Assembly (NCBI GenBank): GCA_905250885.1
Contig: CAJNOQ010000936.1
Coordinates: forward strand, 1-38,748
DNA: 38,748 nucleotides
Direction: 5' to 3'
Origin: Didymodactylos carnosus
Taxonomy: Eukaryota > Rotifera > Eurotatoria > Philodinida > Philodinidae
The notes beneath the pieces are model-generated. The model was not told where the DNA came from. It searched no databases and was given only the letters and a program-made list of their open reading frames with translations. This document shows, piece after piece, positions 12,701 to 27,100 of this stretch. Within the stretch, counting starts at the first letter, position 1; every line of letters begins with the position of its first letter. The translations under genes and the position numbers were made by a program.

Positions 12701-13296
12701 CAGCAATATGAAAAAAATTCCATACTCGTGTAATTGTTGAAAGAAAGTTTTCATGTTTAGCATTTTTACCAAATACAAGACGTTTGAGTAATGATATATG
12801 AAAATCCATTAACTGTCGACTAACTATAATAAACAATAACTAATATCGTACTGTGATACTATTCAGTTTTAAACTTACTGTTTTCATCATCACTTAATAA
12901 ATGTTCTTCCAACAATCTTAATGGATAATCATGTAGATCTAGTAATGGACGAAATTTATCCAAAAAACACAATATAACACCATAATTTGAATCATTTAAT
13001 AAATATAAATAACGCTCTTCTTTCTTAGTTTTATCATTCATTTGACTTTCATTTGGTTTTTCGTCTGTTTGAATAACAACAGCCGACGAGGCGTTTGACT
13101 GATTAGTTGAAAATAAAGTAGAGGGTGAATTTAGTTGATCATTAACCGGTAATGTAAACGTATTAAGTTGTTCGACGGATGATAAATTTGGAATATTGGA
13201 CTGTTCGTTTGTAGACGATCCAGATTCAATGGCTAGCTTTTCATTCATATTTAGTTTCTCGTTTGATTTCATCCACAATACACAAATACCGAACAT
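6790..13296 (-). CDS. RSF1: RSF1-like remodelling and spacing factor, WHIM and PHD domains
   Basis: RSF1 pairs with the ISWI ATPase SNF2H in animals to space nucleosomes in the nucleus. Seventeen exons join in frame to about 1127 residues: 12879-13296, 12726-12823, 12581-12673, 12433-12519, 12335-12376, 12058-12128, 11773-11843, 11575-11712, 11444-11518, 11003-11358, 10140-10217, 9780-10001, 9594-9720, 9187-9510, 8802-9127, 8108-8669 and 6790-7085. The order matches RSF1: an N-terminal WHIM-type helical region (about residues 100-290, including ILCFLDKFRPLLDL and QPLGRDQYGSSYW), a Lys/Glu-rich linker, then a PHD finger at about 640-686 (C-x2-C, C-x2-C, H-x2-C, C-x2-C) ending IPDGNWYCPLCEHK. 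A basic/acidic tail and Ser/Thr-rich C-terminus follow. Human RSF1 is longer (about 1440). The ATG at 13296 follows an in-frame stop; ATGs at 13272 and 13248 are alternatives. The last intron holds the element at 7142-7948. Confidence 0.88.
7130..7960. mobile_element. 807-bp TIR element with 12-bp target duplication, in the RSF1 last intron
   Basis: The 12-bp sequence tactcctagtta occurs at 7130-7141 and again at 7949-7960, directly flanking 7142-7948. The ends of that segment are inverted: ggtatgcaccggt at the left and accgttgcatacc at the right. Sub-terminal blocks rich in accg/cggt occur inside both ends. There is no transposase frame. A 9-12-bp duplication is most like Mutator-type (MULE) insertion, but the class is uncertain. 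It lies entirely in intron 16 of the RSF1-like gene, so the CDS is intact. Confidence 0.75.
8840..8862 (+). repeat. Short trinucleotide run (tgt)n within an RSF1 exon
   Basis: A (tgt)n tract within exon 15 of the minus-strand RSF1-like gene encodes a run of about six threonines (ACA codons). It is potentially length-variable. Confidence 0.6.
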
Positions 13297-15190
13297 CGAT
13301 TAATTATGCAGAATAAAGAATCCTACATAGTCTGAAAAAAACGCTGTCTAATTGTATTTGTCCAAAACAGTGAAAGCTAGCTGTTAAATTCTTATTATCA
13401 TGAAAATTTGGGATTATAGTAGTATAACAAGTGAAGAAACCTCTACCCATGTTTTTTCTGTACAGGGCCAGTATAGTTGCGTTGAATAATCAAAACAATA
13501 TTACTATTCTTTGTCGCATCTCCGTTGTTTGTATTTTATACACTATGAAAAAAATCATACCGAGTCTGGGGATTCGAACACCGTTCCTTCGACTGCTAAA
13601 CTAGAAACACTGCTACGAAGCTAAGTGGTATTAGCGGCATAGTCACTAGAAACTAGTACGTACAACAAACGTTGATAATTTATAAATTCTATTTATACTT
13701 TCACTCAACTTGTGGATAAAAAGGGCGATGCCGCAATTAAACGCAGTAAGATGATGAAAGTATCTTTGCAACTATTTTATGAATCAAAGAAAAAAAAACA
13801 CGTTGATTGGTGAAGATAGTGCGAACTGTAACATCAGGCAGACACTTAGATTTGCTCGCGATTCACATAATATTGGTACAACTTTGCAATCTAGAGATTT
13901 CAATTATATGTAAAAACGTATAGAAACGTTCATCTGTGCAGATGTCGTGAGTTAATGCAAGAGTGGAGCGACATTATGACATAGTCAGAGGCACAATAAT
14001 AGAGCAAGCATCGAGTTTATTTGATCTGTCAGACATTGTTTAACGATTAACAATTATAATATTTGTAGGGTTTGATTATACTGTACTAAGATATCGATGT
14101 TAAATTTCTATAATGTTAATGATGTGTTGAATTGTACAAAATAATTGAATGTTGCAAAAAATATTTGAAAAATGAGCAGAAATGTCTTTAACATCTGAAA
14201 AACGTCATGTATTTCATATTTTGCAATTATTATAACAGCATGCTATTTTATGTAGCATATTATTTGATAACAACAAGATTAAACTATTGTATTCTATTGC
14301 CATTTTTTTGAATTATTTCATGTTACAATTAGAAAATAAGTGCTAGAGAAGAGAGAGTGAGAGAGAGAATTTATTTTTATTATTGCCATTTTCGTACATT
14401 AGCGGATAAAATAACGGAGTCGTATATTGAACTGGATTGTATCGAAGAAGTTCTTATGCTTCTATCTGGAAGAATATATTTATATGTTATGTCAAATAAC
14501 TAAAGCTGAAGATCAGACAATCTTGATGATTAATTTTTATCCACTTAAGATAATCTAAATATAATATTTTCATATCCAGAAGATCTCACTGACTATTATA
14601 TTCTCTGTAAAGTCAATTGAATTTCAAGTCTATAAGCTCAGAAATATGTGTAATTATCTAAAGGACCAGATCGTCTACATGTTTAAACAACGAAATTAGG
14701 AGGCAACATATGATATTATATGATACTATGAATAATGGAGTCACACTAATGTTGGGAGTGTTTTCTACTATCAAATGAGAACACGTATAGTATGGTGAAA
14801 GATTGATTTGATGTACGGTCTGGTCTCATGTTCTTTATTCAAATTCAGTAAATGTTTAATGTACAGAAAATAAATGAGTTTGCAGAGAAAACGAATGAAC
14901 AACAAAACCAAGTAAATCACGTAAAATAAAAAATATACAGATGCGACATACGCGCACTGTGCAAGAATAAAACTGAAAAAAAAAAGCCATCTGTCGTTAT
15001 TTTCAGTCTTTAAAATAACTGTATCTTAAAAATAGTTTTGATGAAAGAAAAATATATCGATAAGAGAAAAAAAAAATTAAAAATAGGTCTTCTTTTTCGA
15101 AAATGTACCACATCAGAATTTTAGAAAACAAAACATATATAAATGATATTATCTAGGAAATAAGAATGACACAGAAAAAGATACCTATTA
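13297..15190. other. Intergenic between RSF1-like and UBR genes
   Basis: This holds the upstream flank of the RSF1-like gene and the downstream flank of the UBR gene (both minus strand). The only structure I see is the tRNA-like sequence near 13.56-13.63 kb and a GA-rich simple tract near 14,345-14,370. No supported coding sequence. Confidence 0.5.
13556..13630 (-). repeat. tRNA-derived (SINE-like) Pol III promoter sequence
   Basis: On the minus strand there is an A-box-like TAGCAGTGTTTCTAG, then a B-box-like GTGTTCGAATCCC about 30 bases on, followed within about 20 bases by a run of seven T, which is a Pol III terminator. The cloverleaf stems are poor, so this is more likely a tRNA-derived repeat or pseudogene than a working tRNA. 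Confidence 0.35.
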
Positions 15191-18100
15191 TTAAAACAGA
15201 GTCCAATTCGTTGCGTAGACAGATGCACTTAATTCCATATTACGTGAAATATCTTCAGGATACGTATGAGATAACCATCGTCGATGTAATAAATGATATC
15301 GTTCTTCGCACAAATGCAACGGATTGCCACGTCTGAAAAAATACAAATAAATATTTATTAACTGCTTTTGAGTATGTGAAACAGATCGAACACAGAAACA
15401 CTAGACCTCTAGCATTCGAACAGAAATATACATATATCTGAGATATATCTTTATTGGCATTTGCTTCACATTTGTCACATTTTTCTATCACAGAAAAGAC
15501 AACAGTTATATTCTCGCATTTTGTTTTTTCAACTGACAAAATGGCGGAACAGAAAGAAGAAATAGTCTGATATATAAAAAATGAGTGGTAAAGTAGCCTG
15601 AAAGTGTAAACATCTTGTAGAATAACTGATCTCTTTTCTTTGAAGAAAAATGTGACAAATGTGAAGGAAATGCCAATCTGAGATATATGTATATCTTAAT
15701 TCGTATGCTAGAGGCCTAATGTTGATCAACAATATGAGAGAAGTCAGTGAATATCTCTCACCTTAAATTTTGATCAGTTTCTCCGTAATCATCAAGATAT
15801 GGTGTCGGTATTAATGTTCCTCGAGCTTTGTTTCCTCGTCCATTATCAGTAATATTTAATACTAATAATGAACATTCTTTAACACGTAAATATAAACCAA
15901 CCGATCCACAACATCGAAGTGTATGCAAATAACATGGACCAAGATTTGCTTCTGGATGATTGGTTGTCACTAATGACGATACAGATGTTTGACGATTTGT
16001 TTGAGATGATCGAACAACAATTTCACCACATATTAAACATATACATGGTGAACGTGTCTCATCACGAGCATATTTATATGGAGCAACACTAGAACAAACA
16101 TTGAAACAATCGATATAACAATACAAAATTGTTAGTACAATATGAAATTTCTATTGTACCCTTGTGATACTTGATTCATCAGATCGATATATTCTTTGGG
16201 TAATGGATAGAGTTCATTGACTTCCATTGGATAAATGAGTGGAACAGTATTTATCTGGTCACGTGAAGTAATAGTATCTGAACTAGTTAAACTAAAATAA
16301 TTAATAGAGAAAATCATATAATTATCATGTAAATATCGTTGTTTAGAAGCATTTTTAAACTTTGTTCATTCTGCTAAAGTAGTTTTCCATAACACAAGGT
16401 AATTACCTGTTTACTAAATCGTTTAAATTGTTATCATTATTTTGATTTAAAATTTTTGATAAACAATTTGGTAGACCAAGATACTGACAAATCATTGTAT
16501 ATTCACTTGGTGAATCGGGTAAAGCTAAAACAAAGGATAAAGATCAAAATTTTTATTCTCGATAATCTATAGACTTTTGTTTGATTTACCTGTTGTAGAT
16601 ATTGTTGGCCAAGCTATGCCGGTTAAATAATGATAGAATATAGCTGAACATCTTAATAACGGTAACAAAGATAATTTTAATTTTTCACGTAATGCACGAC
16701 CAGATAATAAACGTTGTGAAGAAGTTTGACAAGACTGATTACTAAAAGTATAGAAAAAACTAACTTAATAGAACAGTTAATAGCTTCATTTCACGTATAC
16801 GTATGACAGGAGGAAAAATTGAACAAGATTTAGTAGAAAATATATGTGAAACATTTACATAATCTGATAAATTTTTAGAAACAACAAAAACTAAAGTGTA
16901 TACTGGTTGACCTTTTTTTAGTTTAAAGCACTTGTTCACGTTCACAATTGAATAATGCAAAAACCTCATATCATAGAGTACTTTGTTATGAACAAAATAA
17001 GGAGTTTGTGAAACAAAAGTTTAGGCTGTCTTTTATTTTAAAAAATTATCGCTGTTCAAAACAAAATATAACTATAATCGATAAGAAATCGAGAGAAGCA
17101 ACATATCAGATTAAATAAATTGAAGTAATGTTAGGGAAAGAACATCCATGTCTCTTATGAACAGTGTATTACATAATTATCCATTTTTGTAAATAAGTCT
17201 TTATGAATTATCATAGCTACCAATTAAGAAAAAAAAACTGATATTTAAAATCCATCAAACACTCGTATATCAAAGGCGATTAATAATTTAATAAACAAAC
17301 ACAAGATATTTTAGCAGTCATTTTTCTTATAGGTAAATGTTTTCACAATGTTCAAGAGTGTGCTTATTTTTAAAAGACATTTCCATATTTTATTTACATT
17401 TGATTCGATTTTTTGTAAAAATTCTTTTTGATTTATAATAAGGTTGAAGAAAGTAGTATGCACGAGCATTATTCATTGGCCAATAACCATCTAGATAAAT
17501 CATTCGTTTTTGAAATTTTTTATTTATATTTTGTTGATCGTATATTTGAATTCCATACGATCGACATTCATTGAATATAGCTGAATTAAATTCACTATTT
17601 TTACTACAATCAGTTGTTATTGCTCGATATTTTGGTAATTTTAATGTTAATGTTTCACGTTGACACATATACCAAACATTATCGCCCATAAACCATTTTA
17701 ATTTTTTTGTATATTTATCATGACATAATCTTTCAATAATTTGTTTTCCATCATTTGGTAAAATAGACTGACCAATATGTTCATTAACATCAGTACATTC
17801 AATCGAGATTAATTCACTTATTTGAACATCATCCGACGATATGTAAGCACATGTAGAAGATAAATCAGAGAAGAAAAGTATACAGAACAACGCAAAACAG
17901 CTCATTCTCTATCTATTCAAACTGATCGAATAGGCATATACAATAACAAAATCTATCCAAATTCTATGTACAATTGTAATCAATCATTGACAATAGAAAG
18001 AGAAGAAATATCAGCTGATACATCTGATAGCATGAATTTCAATACAGATAGTGGAAATATTCAATCATTCACATTGATTCAGAAGAAAACACAAGTTTTT

Positions 18101-21100
18101 AGTTGACGAAACAAAATTCTTCATGCAAAATCAAATATAATCACTCCACATTCGTTAATTTTGGTGTTCAATATTATTGTTACAATATCGTATGCAAAAA
18201 AATTGTTATTACTCTTTAAATTTAAAATCTTACTATTTTCTACTATTCTATTTTCCTTTATTAATTTTTTACACATATCAAATGGACTGGAAAATGACTC
18301 AATGTGCCATACTAATAGCAAATAAAAGACAAATTTTTGTCTTGTACAAGTAGTTTTCTATGAATATTTTGCCTATAATACATCATGTTCAGACATGTCA
18401 GTCACCCAAACTGTGACACTTAACAATTTGAATCAACTGCGTTTTACAATATTATGACAATTGATTTCATAATTCACATCTGTACGCAATGAAATCAATT
18501 GGACACCTACTTTTGTGATTGAACGATCCTTTGTACAACACTGTTAATTGCTTCTATTTCTTCATCATCATCAGTATTAATAGTATCACTGTTCAAAGAC
18601 TCAGAAATGTCTAAAAAATAAACAAAAATATTTGAATAGGTTTATCAAGTAAAATACTCGTTTTAATATCATTACAAAATATTCCTTATTCTCTTTTGAC
18701 AAGTCTATCGATCATCTAAATATTCATTTTTCTTACTTTGATCTTGTTGGTAAATAAAATTGTGACTAGATAATATCTGTAAACAATGTGCCGTTAATAT
18801 GAGGCGCATCAAATATAAATCGTTTAAATTTCCGATGGCTACATGGGCAAATCGAGGTATTTCATTTGTAAATAATATGGGAATTGTAAAACAAAGTGAA
18901 ACAAGCAAATGAAATAAGTCAACATCGCTCAACGATGGTACTTGTAGGCGAACTCGAGATGGTAATAATACTAAAAAATTATATAATAAAAGTCAGTTCA
19001 TATTTGGTCTATTATAAGTTCTTTAATACTGACCAGATAGAAGTTTGAGGCAATGCTTTTTTATTTTATCAATATCATGCAATAGACCGTTCACAGCTGC
19101 TACTTTAACTAATGCTGAAATTAATTCTGTTTGACGTAACGGTAAGGGTGATAAAATTGATTTTGAATCAATTCGTAATAAATTTTCTACAATAAACATG
19201 TAAAATTTGACGTACAAATAACGGAAAATTTTAACATCTGCACTTACCAATCGTTTGTATTGTATAAGCGCAGGATGTCCACAGTATTGTCGGTACTCTA
19301 TCGTTATCATCATCTGGATCAACATTTAAACCAAGCTAAATTGAAAAAAAACAGAGAGTCATACACTTTTCTTAGATAGAAATGAGCAGATAAAGTTGTA
19401 CTGTGGACAAATTTGTCAACAGTGGTCTTCCGATCTGAGAAGGGATTTAGATAGAATGAATAATAGTGAAATACTGGAGCAGATAAGAATTATTTATAAA
19501 ACACAAAAACTTAAAAGATTGTCCAGTTTTTTCCAAAATCAACACTGCGCGTCTGGATTTCTAACATACCGTATAAATACTTCTCCCAAATGTAGTTATT
19601 CGTTCTCGTATACTATCAGAAAATTCTTGTACTCTAAAAATGAATAAATACGCAAATATTGTAAATTTTGTGAAAATGAAATTTTTTACTTTGAACCGCC
19701 AGCAAATCCGAACAATAATTGAAAATTGAATGCTACCGTTTCAGCCATCATTTTTGTTATGGATGATAATGGACATGGATTAAAAAATAATTGTTCTTCA
19801 TGACTTTCATCTTCATACCGAGATTCAATACTACCATTAAGTGCTTTTTCAAGTCCATCTAACCAATCTTTATAAGACATTTGAGGTGGTGTAAGTTTAA
19901 TGTCGCCAGCAAATGAACGCAAATATGGTAGCACGGGTATAACAGTATTACTCAACGTTTGACATAACGGACATAAAAATTCACCTCGTTCAACATCATA
20001 ATTTGTTGCTCCACGCATACGTAATACACGACGTTGATCTTGAATTAAAACAGAATCATGATACCTAGAAATGAAAGAAGAATTAGATTTGATGTGTATA
20101 AGGCTAGAATACCTACTTTATCCAACATGAGGCGTGAATAGCATGTCCACACGACGAAACATGAATACCCCAATATAAATCATTTGACATAAATGACGGA
20201 TCAAATGTATCGGGATTTTCAATTTTTCGTAAACGATTTTTCGATAATGTACGAGAGCTAGAAGGAAAACATCCAATTTACAAGCAGGAGTACAATGAAT
20301 GATTATAAAAAAGAAAAATTTTTCTTAAATGGATGTTCAACCATATTAAAAATTTTCCTCATAAACGTGTTTTTACCTTTCAATATAAGCTGGTAAAACA
20401 ATGGCATCTGAATTGAGTCTGACTTCTGAGTTTTCTTGACAAAATATGCACGTTAATATCAGATTTGTTTGACTTGATAAGTCCAAATCGGTTGTACCAA
20501 GACACGATTGGAAAACTTGATTAGTGCTGAAATTAAATATATATCGATGAATTTAAATGATAAAAAACAAATTCTAGCTGATCACTTTTTCTGCTAATTT
20601 TCTACCGTTGATTCTCTCTCATGCTTTTCTAGGTAATAGTAGAACATACCGTTCCTTTGCATAAAGCTCTTCTGGGAAACTAGAGACGATAATAGATAGT
20701 TTATTTAGATTCTTTCGATAACACGTTGAAGAACAAATATTTCTAGATAAAGTGAAACGTCTTCCGATCTAAGGGATGTTTGAAACAAAACTTATAACAT
20801 TTCTACATAAAGCCTTAACCCTTTAAGACCCAATGTCCACTGGTATGGATATTCGTGGATATCGTAGAATTAGTACAGCTAGGTGACGATGCGTCGAGAT
20901 CAAAAAACGGATTATTTTCTAGTGTAAGTTGACACCATGGGCTAGCAACTGCTAATAAGAAAAAATTGTTCCAGTTGGTCTAGAGAAAGGTACAAGAGGT
21001 TCAAGTTTCCTTTACGTAATTAGTTATGGGCACAAAGGGTTAAGATATATACCGTACATTGGCGCCATCATAACTGAGAGGTGATTGTTTTTTAGATTCT

Positions 21101-24100
21101 TTTCAATTTTCTGAAAATCTTTTCTCTCTTCCACTTCATTGTACAACAAAACATTTTTTTGATACACAAATTTATTATCTAAATCCTGACAATGCACGTT
21201 TTTTTATATGATCTTTTATATACCGTACTGTGCAAGCTCTTTTCGGCTTTTCTGAAGTCGAAAACTTCAGAAAAATTGTTAAAACTGAAAAACTTTGAAA
21301 AAGCGACTCAATCAAGACCTCGAGTATAAATGTTCAACAAACTATTAAAGGGCCGTTCACTTTATAGTTTAAGTTCTGAAACCTCTGTACTATCGAGTTA
21401 CTCTAAGGGTAACAGTCATATTTTGCTAAAAACTCGGGAAAAGTTAGATATGAAGATGAAATTTTCACCACAGTCATACTTTATCATCGTTAACAATTTT
21501 TGCAAAATTTTGTCTATATTGGATGTAATACAGTGAAAATATTTTCAGAGAGAGAGGACGATCTTAACAGTCAGATATAAATGTATCTAACAGAATGCTC
21601 TAGTATATGTGTGTAAAAAACATATTCTTTTCTCACTTTGTATCCATTGATTCTGTCATGCCTGATTCTGTTCCCAGCAAAACAGGTGTTGCTATCAAAC
21701 TCGATGGCAACGACGGAGATAATGAATCATTCCCCGTGGATATATGCGCTTCGTCAAAAAGATCTTTATTTCCTTCCATGAAATTTTTTTGTAACGCTGT
21801 CATTTGTGCTATGATTTTTGCTCGTTTTTGTGCCGCTAATTCTTTTCGACGTTTTTCTTTTTGAGCTTTTTTATTAGTATCATTTGTGAAATCTTGACTA
21901 ACAGTTAATGATGATGATTGCTCATCTCTGACATTTTGCTTTTCATTAAACTTATTAAACGACTGAAATAAATAGATAATAACGAATCTTATATTACATG
22001 CGTTTGTATAAAAATGAGAAGGAACATGAAGGGACTAGTGACTGAATGCTTATAATTTTACCTTCAAAATATGAGAAACAAATTCTTTACAAGTTTCTGC
22101 TTTAGTTGCCGTTGTTAATTGTGTTAATAGTTTTTCAATTCCATATTTTTGACTATTTTCACAAAACTGAAAGTTGTGAGAAGATACATTTGATGACAAT
22201 GTTTGTTGTTTATGAAATGAACGTTCTTCTTCAAACAAAGCTAAAGTAATTAAATGCAATGCCTAAACGACAGAAGAAGATTATTTAGAATATAATATGT
22301 TAATGATACTTTTAAAACTAGAATTTAAACTCTTCATCTTTATACAAAATATAGTAACTAGAGCAGAAGCAAGTTGATCTGCTTGTACAATTTCACGAGT
22401 TCGATCTATTTTGAATCTAAATCTGTCCATAGTTAAAATTTTTCTGAACCACACACCGACTAAGAAATTATTTTACCCTGATTCAAAATCGAATCCGGAG
22501 TGAAAGTTTTTATCATTTGCCCAAAGCAAAAGATTGCAAGAAATAATATAACTTTAAACTAGATAAATAAACTATGAAAAGCAGCAGCTATGTTTAAACA
22601 TTATTTTTTTCTTTCCGCTATAAGATGCGGAAGAAAAAATTATATGGAAAAAGTTGTTTAAAACGGCAGTAAGAAAACGAATGCGAATCAACTTATAAAG
22701 AAAAGCTTTTTTCTATATTGTTCTAATCGTCAAAAATTTGACACCATCTTATTCTAAAGTTTTCATTCACATAATCAAGATGAGTATTAGCAAAAGCTTT
22801 TTCTTGATCCGAACTCATAAATTTTGACTCTGAAATTGTTGTATCCAAATTCTGAATTTCTTTTTCACAGAATTTTACATGCTAAACAATACTGTTAATA
22901 CAAACTGTCAGCTTGGTAAACGACTCTTACCCGTATTAGAATTGCTTCAGACCATAATTCAGCTTTTTGATCAATGGTTCGATGGAGGACCGCTTTAATT
23001 AATGTTAAAAATATGTCACATTGTAACAATTGAATAATAGATTGAAATGAATCATAGAATGCCGGTGGAGATGGAATTAACAGTAACGAAGATAAACCAA
23101 GAATTTTACGACGTTTCAATACATATTCTTCAGACTATAACAGGAAAAGGAAGGCATTGATTTATATTTTTAATGATATAATATAAACATCATTTACTCT
23201 GCATTGATCAGCTTTTGTATAATGATAATAAAATGGATTGTAATCTATTAAACAATCATTTTTTAATTCATAATGGCCTTTTGATGTGTGAGATAACTTT
23301 CTAGAAGCAAAACAGTGAGTCATATCAACTTTAGTGTTCTCTCTATGTTGTCCAATCATCCTTAACAAATTATAAGATTTACGTACTTGAAATCGGCAGT
23401 TTCTTTCAATACTGATTCAAGATCAACTGTCCCCTATAAAAGGAACATGAAACATTAAGTTTTATTGTTAAACATTTGATAATCATCATTGTTCTTACTA
23501 CTTCTTGTCCAGAATCTGTAAAATTTCGAACTAGTTCACTATGTGGCAGTGGTCCTGTACATAACTGATGAATAATTTCACGTTTTAATTTTTCATCTTT
23601 CATTACTTGGCCAACATACGGCTCATAACGTTCACCAAGTATTATGATTAACAAATGTAAAAATTCTTCCATAATACGAACTTTCTCACGTGTTTTCGTC
23701 TCGGTTTCTGTTGAATAACCATTTTCAGGAGATCTAAAAAAAGAGAAGGAGATACTAACCAAAAACATATTATTTAATAAACTTTATACCTGACCCATTC
23801 GAGTAGTCCAAATTTATGTAATAATTGTACCAGAAATGTGTTAGGCTGTGTTAATGAGGCACCTATTTGCAACGCTAATATATCTCGATCATACATTTCT
23901 TTACGACATTTGATATTACTATAAAAGTAAAGCTAAACAAACAAGAATAGAATATTGTAGAGAAAATACACCGAAAAGCATACTTGATTTGATAGAGAAT
24001 AACCATTTCGTCTCCATAATCCAGCGATGTGTTGAGCAGATAATACTTGAATACGTAACGCTTCTTCATAGAAAAAACATGGATAAATCTTATACTGTTG

Positions 24101-27100
24101 ACACTAAAATATTAAAAAAAATTATGAATTGAAATTGCATACGTTTGTAAGGTAAAGCGATGAAACTGAAACGATTCTAACCAGATTGTGAAATGTAGCT
24201 GTCGGATCGGTATATCGTTGTAAATGAATGTAAATTGCTAGAAATATGTTAAACATTTCCGTATGTGAACTGATTTTCACATTTTAATGTGTAAATCTCT
24301 CTTACCAGCAAGTAAACGAGCAACAGGAATATGAACAGAGATTGGATCTTTTTGAACATCGTACGAGTAACATTCAATTTTGTGGTCATGAACTAGAAGT
24401 TTAATATAAAATGCAATCAAAGTTTAATGATGTACGCAAATTTGCTTAAAGATTTCTGCACAAACTAAATTCATATATTGCTGCAGTTTCAGGATAGAAT
24501 TAGTGCCAATAAATGGACTCTTTTATATCGTCTTATCTTAGGAATAATTCGACCAGACGCTTACCACTTATTTTGACTATTGGCGATGCATCTTTCTTAA
24601 TCATATGAGATATATCGGAATTTTGTTGCATGGATGCTAGAGTTTCACCAGTTTTCACATAAGCCTTTTGTGAAAGTTCAGGCTTAAAAAGTAGAGCAGA
24701 ATAACATAAAATACTATTAGTACAAATTCAAAACGGATTTACATCTTGTGAACACCATTCTAAAATCGATTGTATAATTGTTTGGATTTTAATAACAATG
24801 TTAAAACCAGTTTCCCATTCTGGTTCAAATTCAATATGTTGACCAACTTGTCTTACAACTTTATCCATACCCTGACAAAAAGAAGCAAAACAAAAAACAA
24901 TTACACCTCTAGCCAATGTTTTCGATATAAAGTTTGAGTGAATAACTAAACATTTTCGAAGTAGAACCTTTTTCCTCTTCGCTCATCAACTTTTGAAAAT
25001 AAGTTTTCTCGGAGTGAGTAACTTTTTCAAGCAAGGAGTCTTCTCTCCTCAATCTAATTAAATTCTTTGTCTTTTTAGCTTATTTTCTATCTATGCTAAG
25101 TAGTGTATAACATGCGAGCACTGAGTCATAATGACAAGACTTTTCAGATTTCTCATTCATGTTTCATACAGTAGCGTAGGAAAACGAAAGCAATACCGAG
25201 CGATAGACTTGTTGAACGTAGATGAACTATATCATAAATGCACTATACTATAGAAAATCATTTATTTTTCAACCTACATGCATATATGATAAAAGTCGTA
25301 AGAAAGATGTAAAACCATTCAAAAAATTTTCACGTAATTCTGGTGTATATTGAGTTGGTACAATACCTAAGAGATATCTAAATAAGACAACAAAATGAAA
25401 ATGAAAAATACTTTTCTCTATGTTTTATTGACTTCACTTTAAATCATAGAGTATCGATTGTGCTCGACGAAACTCATTTTGAACCATTGATGTTGTTGTA
25501 CGAAGAAATAACAATTTTTCTTGAGCTTCAAAAGAAAACAAAATAACCGTTAAACTACGATAAGGAATATAAACAATGCGTTTAATATACATACAATTTA
25601 ATTTTTTTCTACAATATTCAAGAAATGCTTCGACAATTGTTTGAAATGCATTATGAGATGAAATCAAATATCGTGCCTAAATTAAATATATTATTCTTGA
25701 CTTCATCTACATTTGTTCTACGTAATAGACGATTGTGATTAGACCCATTTTATCGACTATACTTGTATACAAACACTATTCTATCTCTCTTTAAGCTTAT
25801 AAGATTATCTAATTGAAATGAAAATTTCAAAACAGAATCTGAGAGTGATACAAATCGCATGATTATTATAAAAATGAGATAAAACATTTGTAAAACTATC
25901 AAATAAAGTAAAGCACACCCATATTAGAGTCAATTTTAAAGGTGAGAAAGAAAGAAAAGTCAAAATTAGTTGAACAGCTCGGAAGACAAAACGGACTCTC
26001 TCATCAATATCGCCTATTTTTATGTATACATAATAATTACCAAACTTGGAACGGTATAAACTTGCACTGACAAATCGGTAAATGAAACATATTCATCATG
26101 ATCTTTAACATAATTTCTCCATATAGTTGAATAATTCTAATATAATAGACAAGATAATAAATTTTATAGATCCATACGTACTTTTCTTCTCTCGATTATG
26201 TATTCTAATAAATAGATTTTTACCTTCATATATAGTATAGCAAACGTTTTCTTCCATTCAGAATCCATAAAAAAACTAAAATAAATAAGAGTGATAATCT
26301 TTAGTAAAACAATTAGAGATTAAAGCTTGCAACGTCTTTAAAACTCAAAGATTGAACTGAAAATAAGCTACTGTTAAATTTATGGTTATTGGCTTCTTCT
26401 AATACTGCGATCTGATAGTCTTTGTCATCAACTTATCCCACTATTAGCTTGAATCTTTTATGGATGAAAATTTCAGCAACTCAACAAATAAACATATCCC
26501 GTGTTTATTCATCTGATAACTAAATCATTCTATGGAACTTAAGTGATAGTGACAGAAATTGTAGAATAAATGTATTCATATTTTGCAGTTAATTAATAAT
26601 AAATAAAAACTTGTACAAGTTTTTTTTTACTGATGATGAATCTGTCAATTCGAAAGCTCTGTTTTTAATAAATTTCAGTTTCAAAACAAATTAACTGCAA
26701 AATAAGAATACAATCATTCTATATCAGTGTCCGGTATTGTTGTCTTGATTCTTTCTTACCTATTAATGAATATCTGATGTAATACTGATTTTGCACCTTA
26801 AAAAAAAGATAAAACACGGTAAAAGTTGCTCATATTACATTCGCAACTTACTTTTCCATAAAACATTTTCTGCTAACAGAATTCGTTCGGTTAATGTTAA
26901 TTGATCTTTTGCATTCATTTCACATAAACAAAATAGTCTTCGAAATCCATCCGAAATTGCAATGACCTCTTGCATATATAACATTAATTTTTGTGCAAAA
27001 TATTGTAAAGATACAAAACATTTCGGATAAACTCGACATTTGAGTGGTATATCAACTGTGTGGTGCATTATCATTTGTTGTACTTCCTGACATTGCTCAA

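Noticed and set aside
15255-15732. Two minus-strand frames between the UBR terminal exons
   Set aside because: They read through the UBR intron 15333-15761; the true exons on either side join in frame without them.
19396-19647. 83-residue plus-strand frame
   Set aside because: It overlaps UBR exon 19570-19633 antisense and has no independent support.
22350-22430. Minus-strand ATG frame in a UBR intron (charged 24-residue start)
   Set aside because: It lacks a convincing donor and homology, and the flanking exons join directly to give the conserved UBR sequence.
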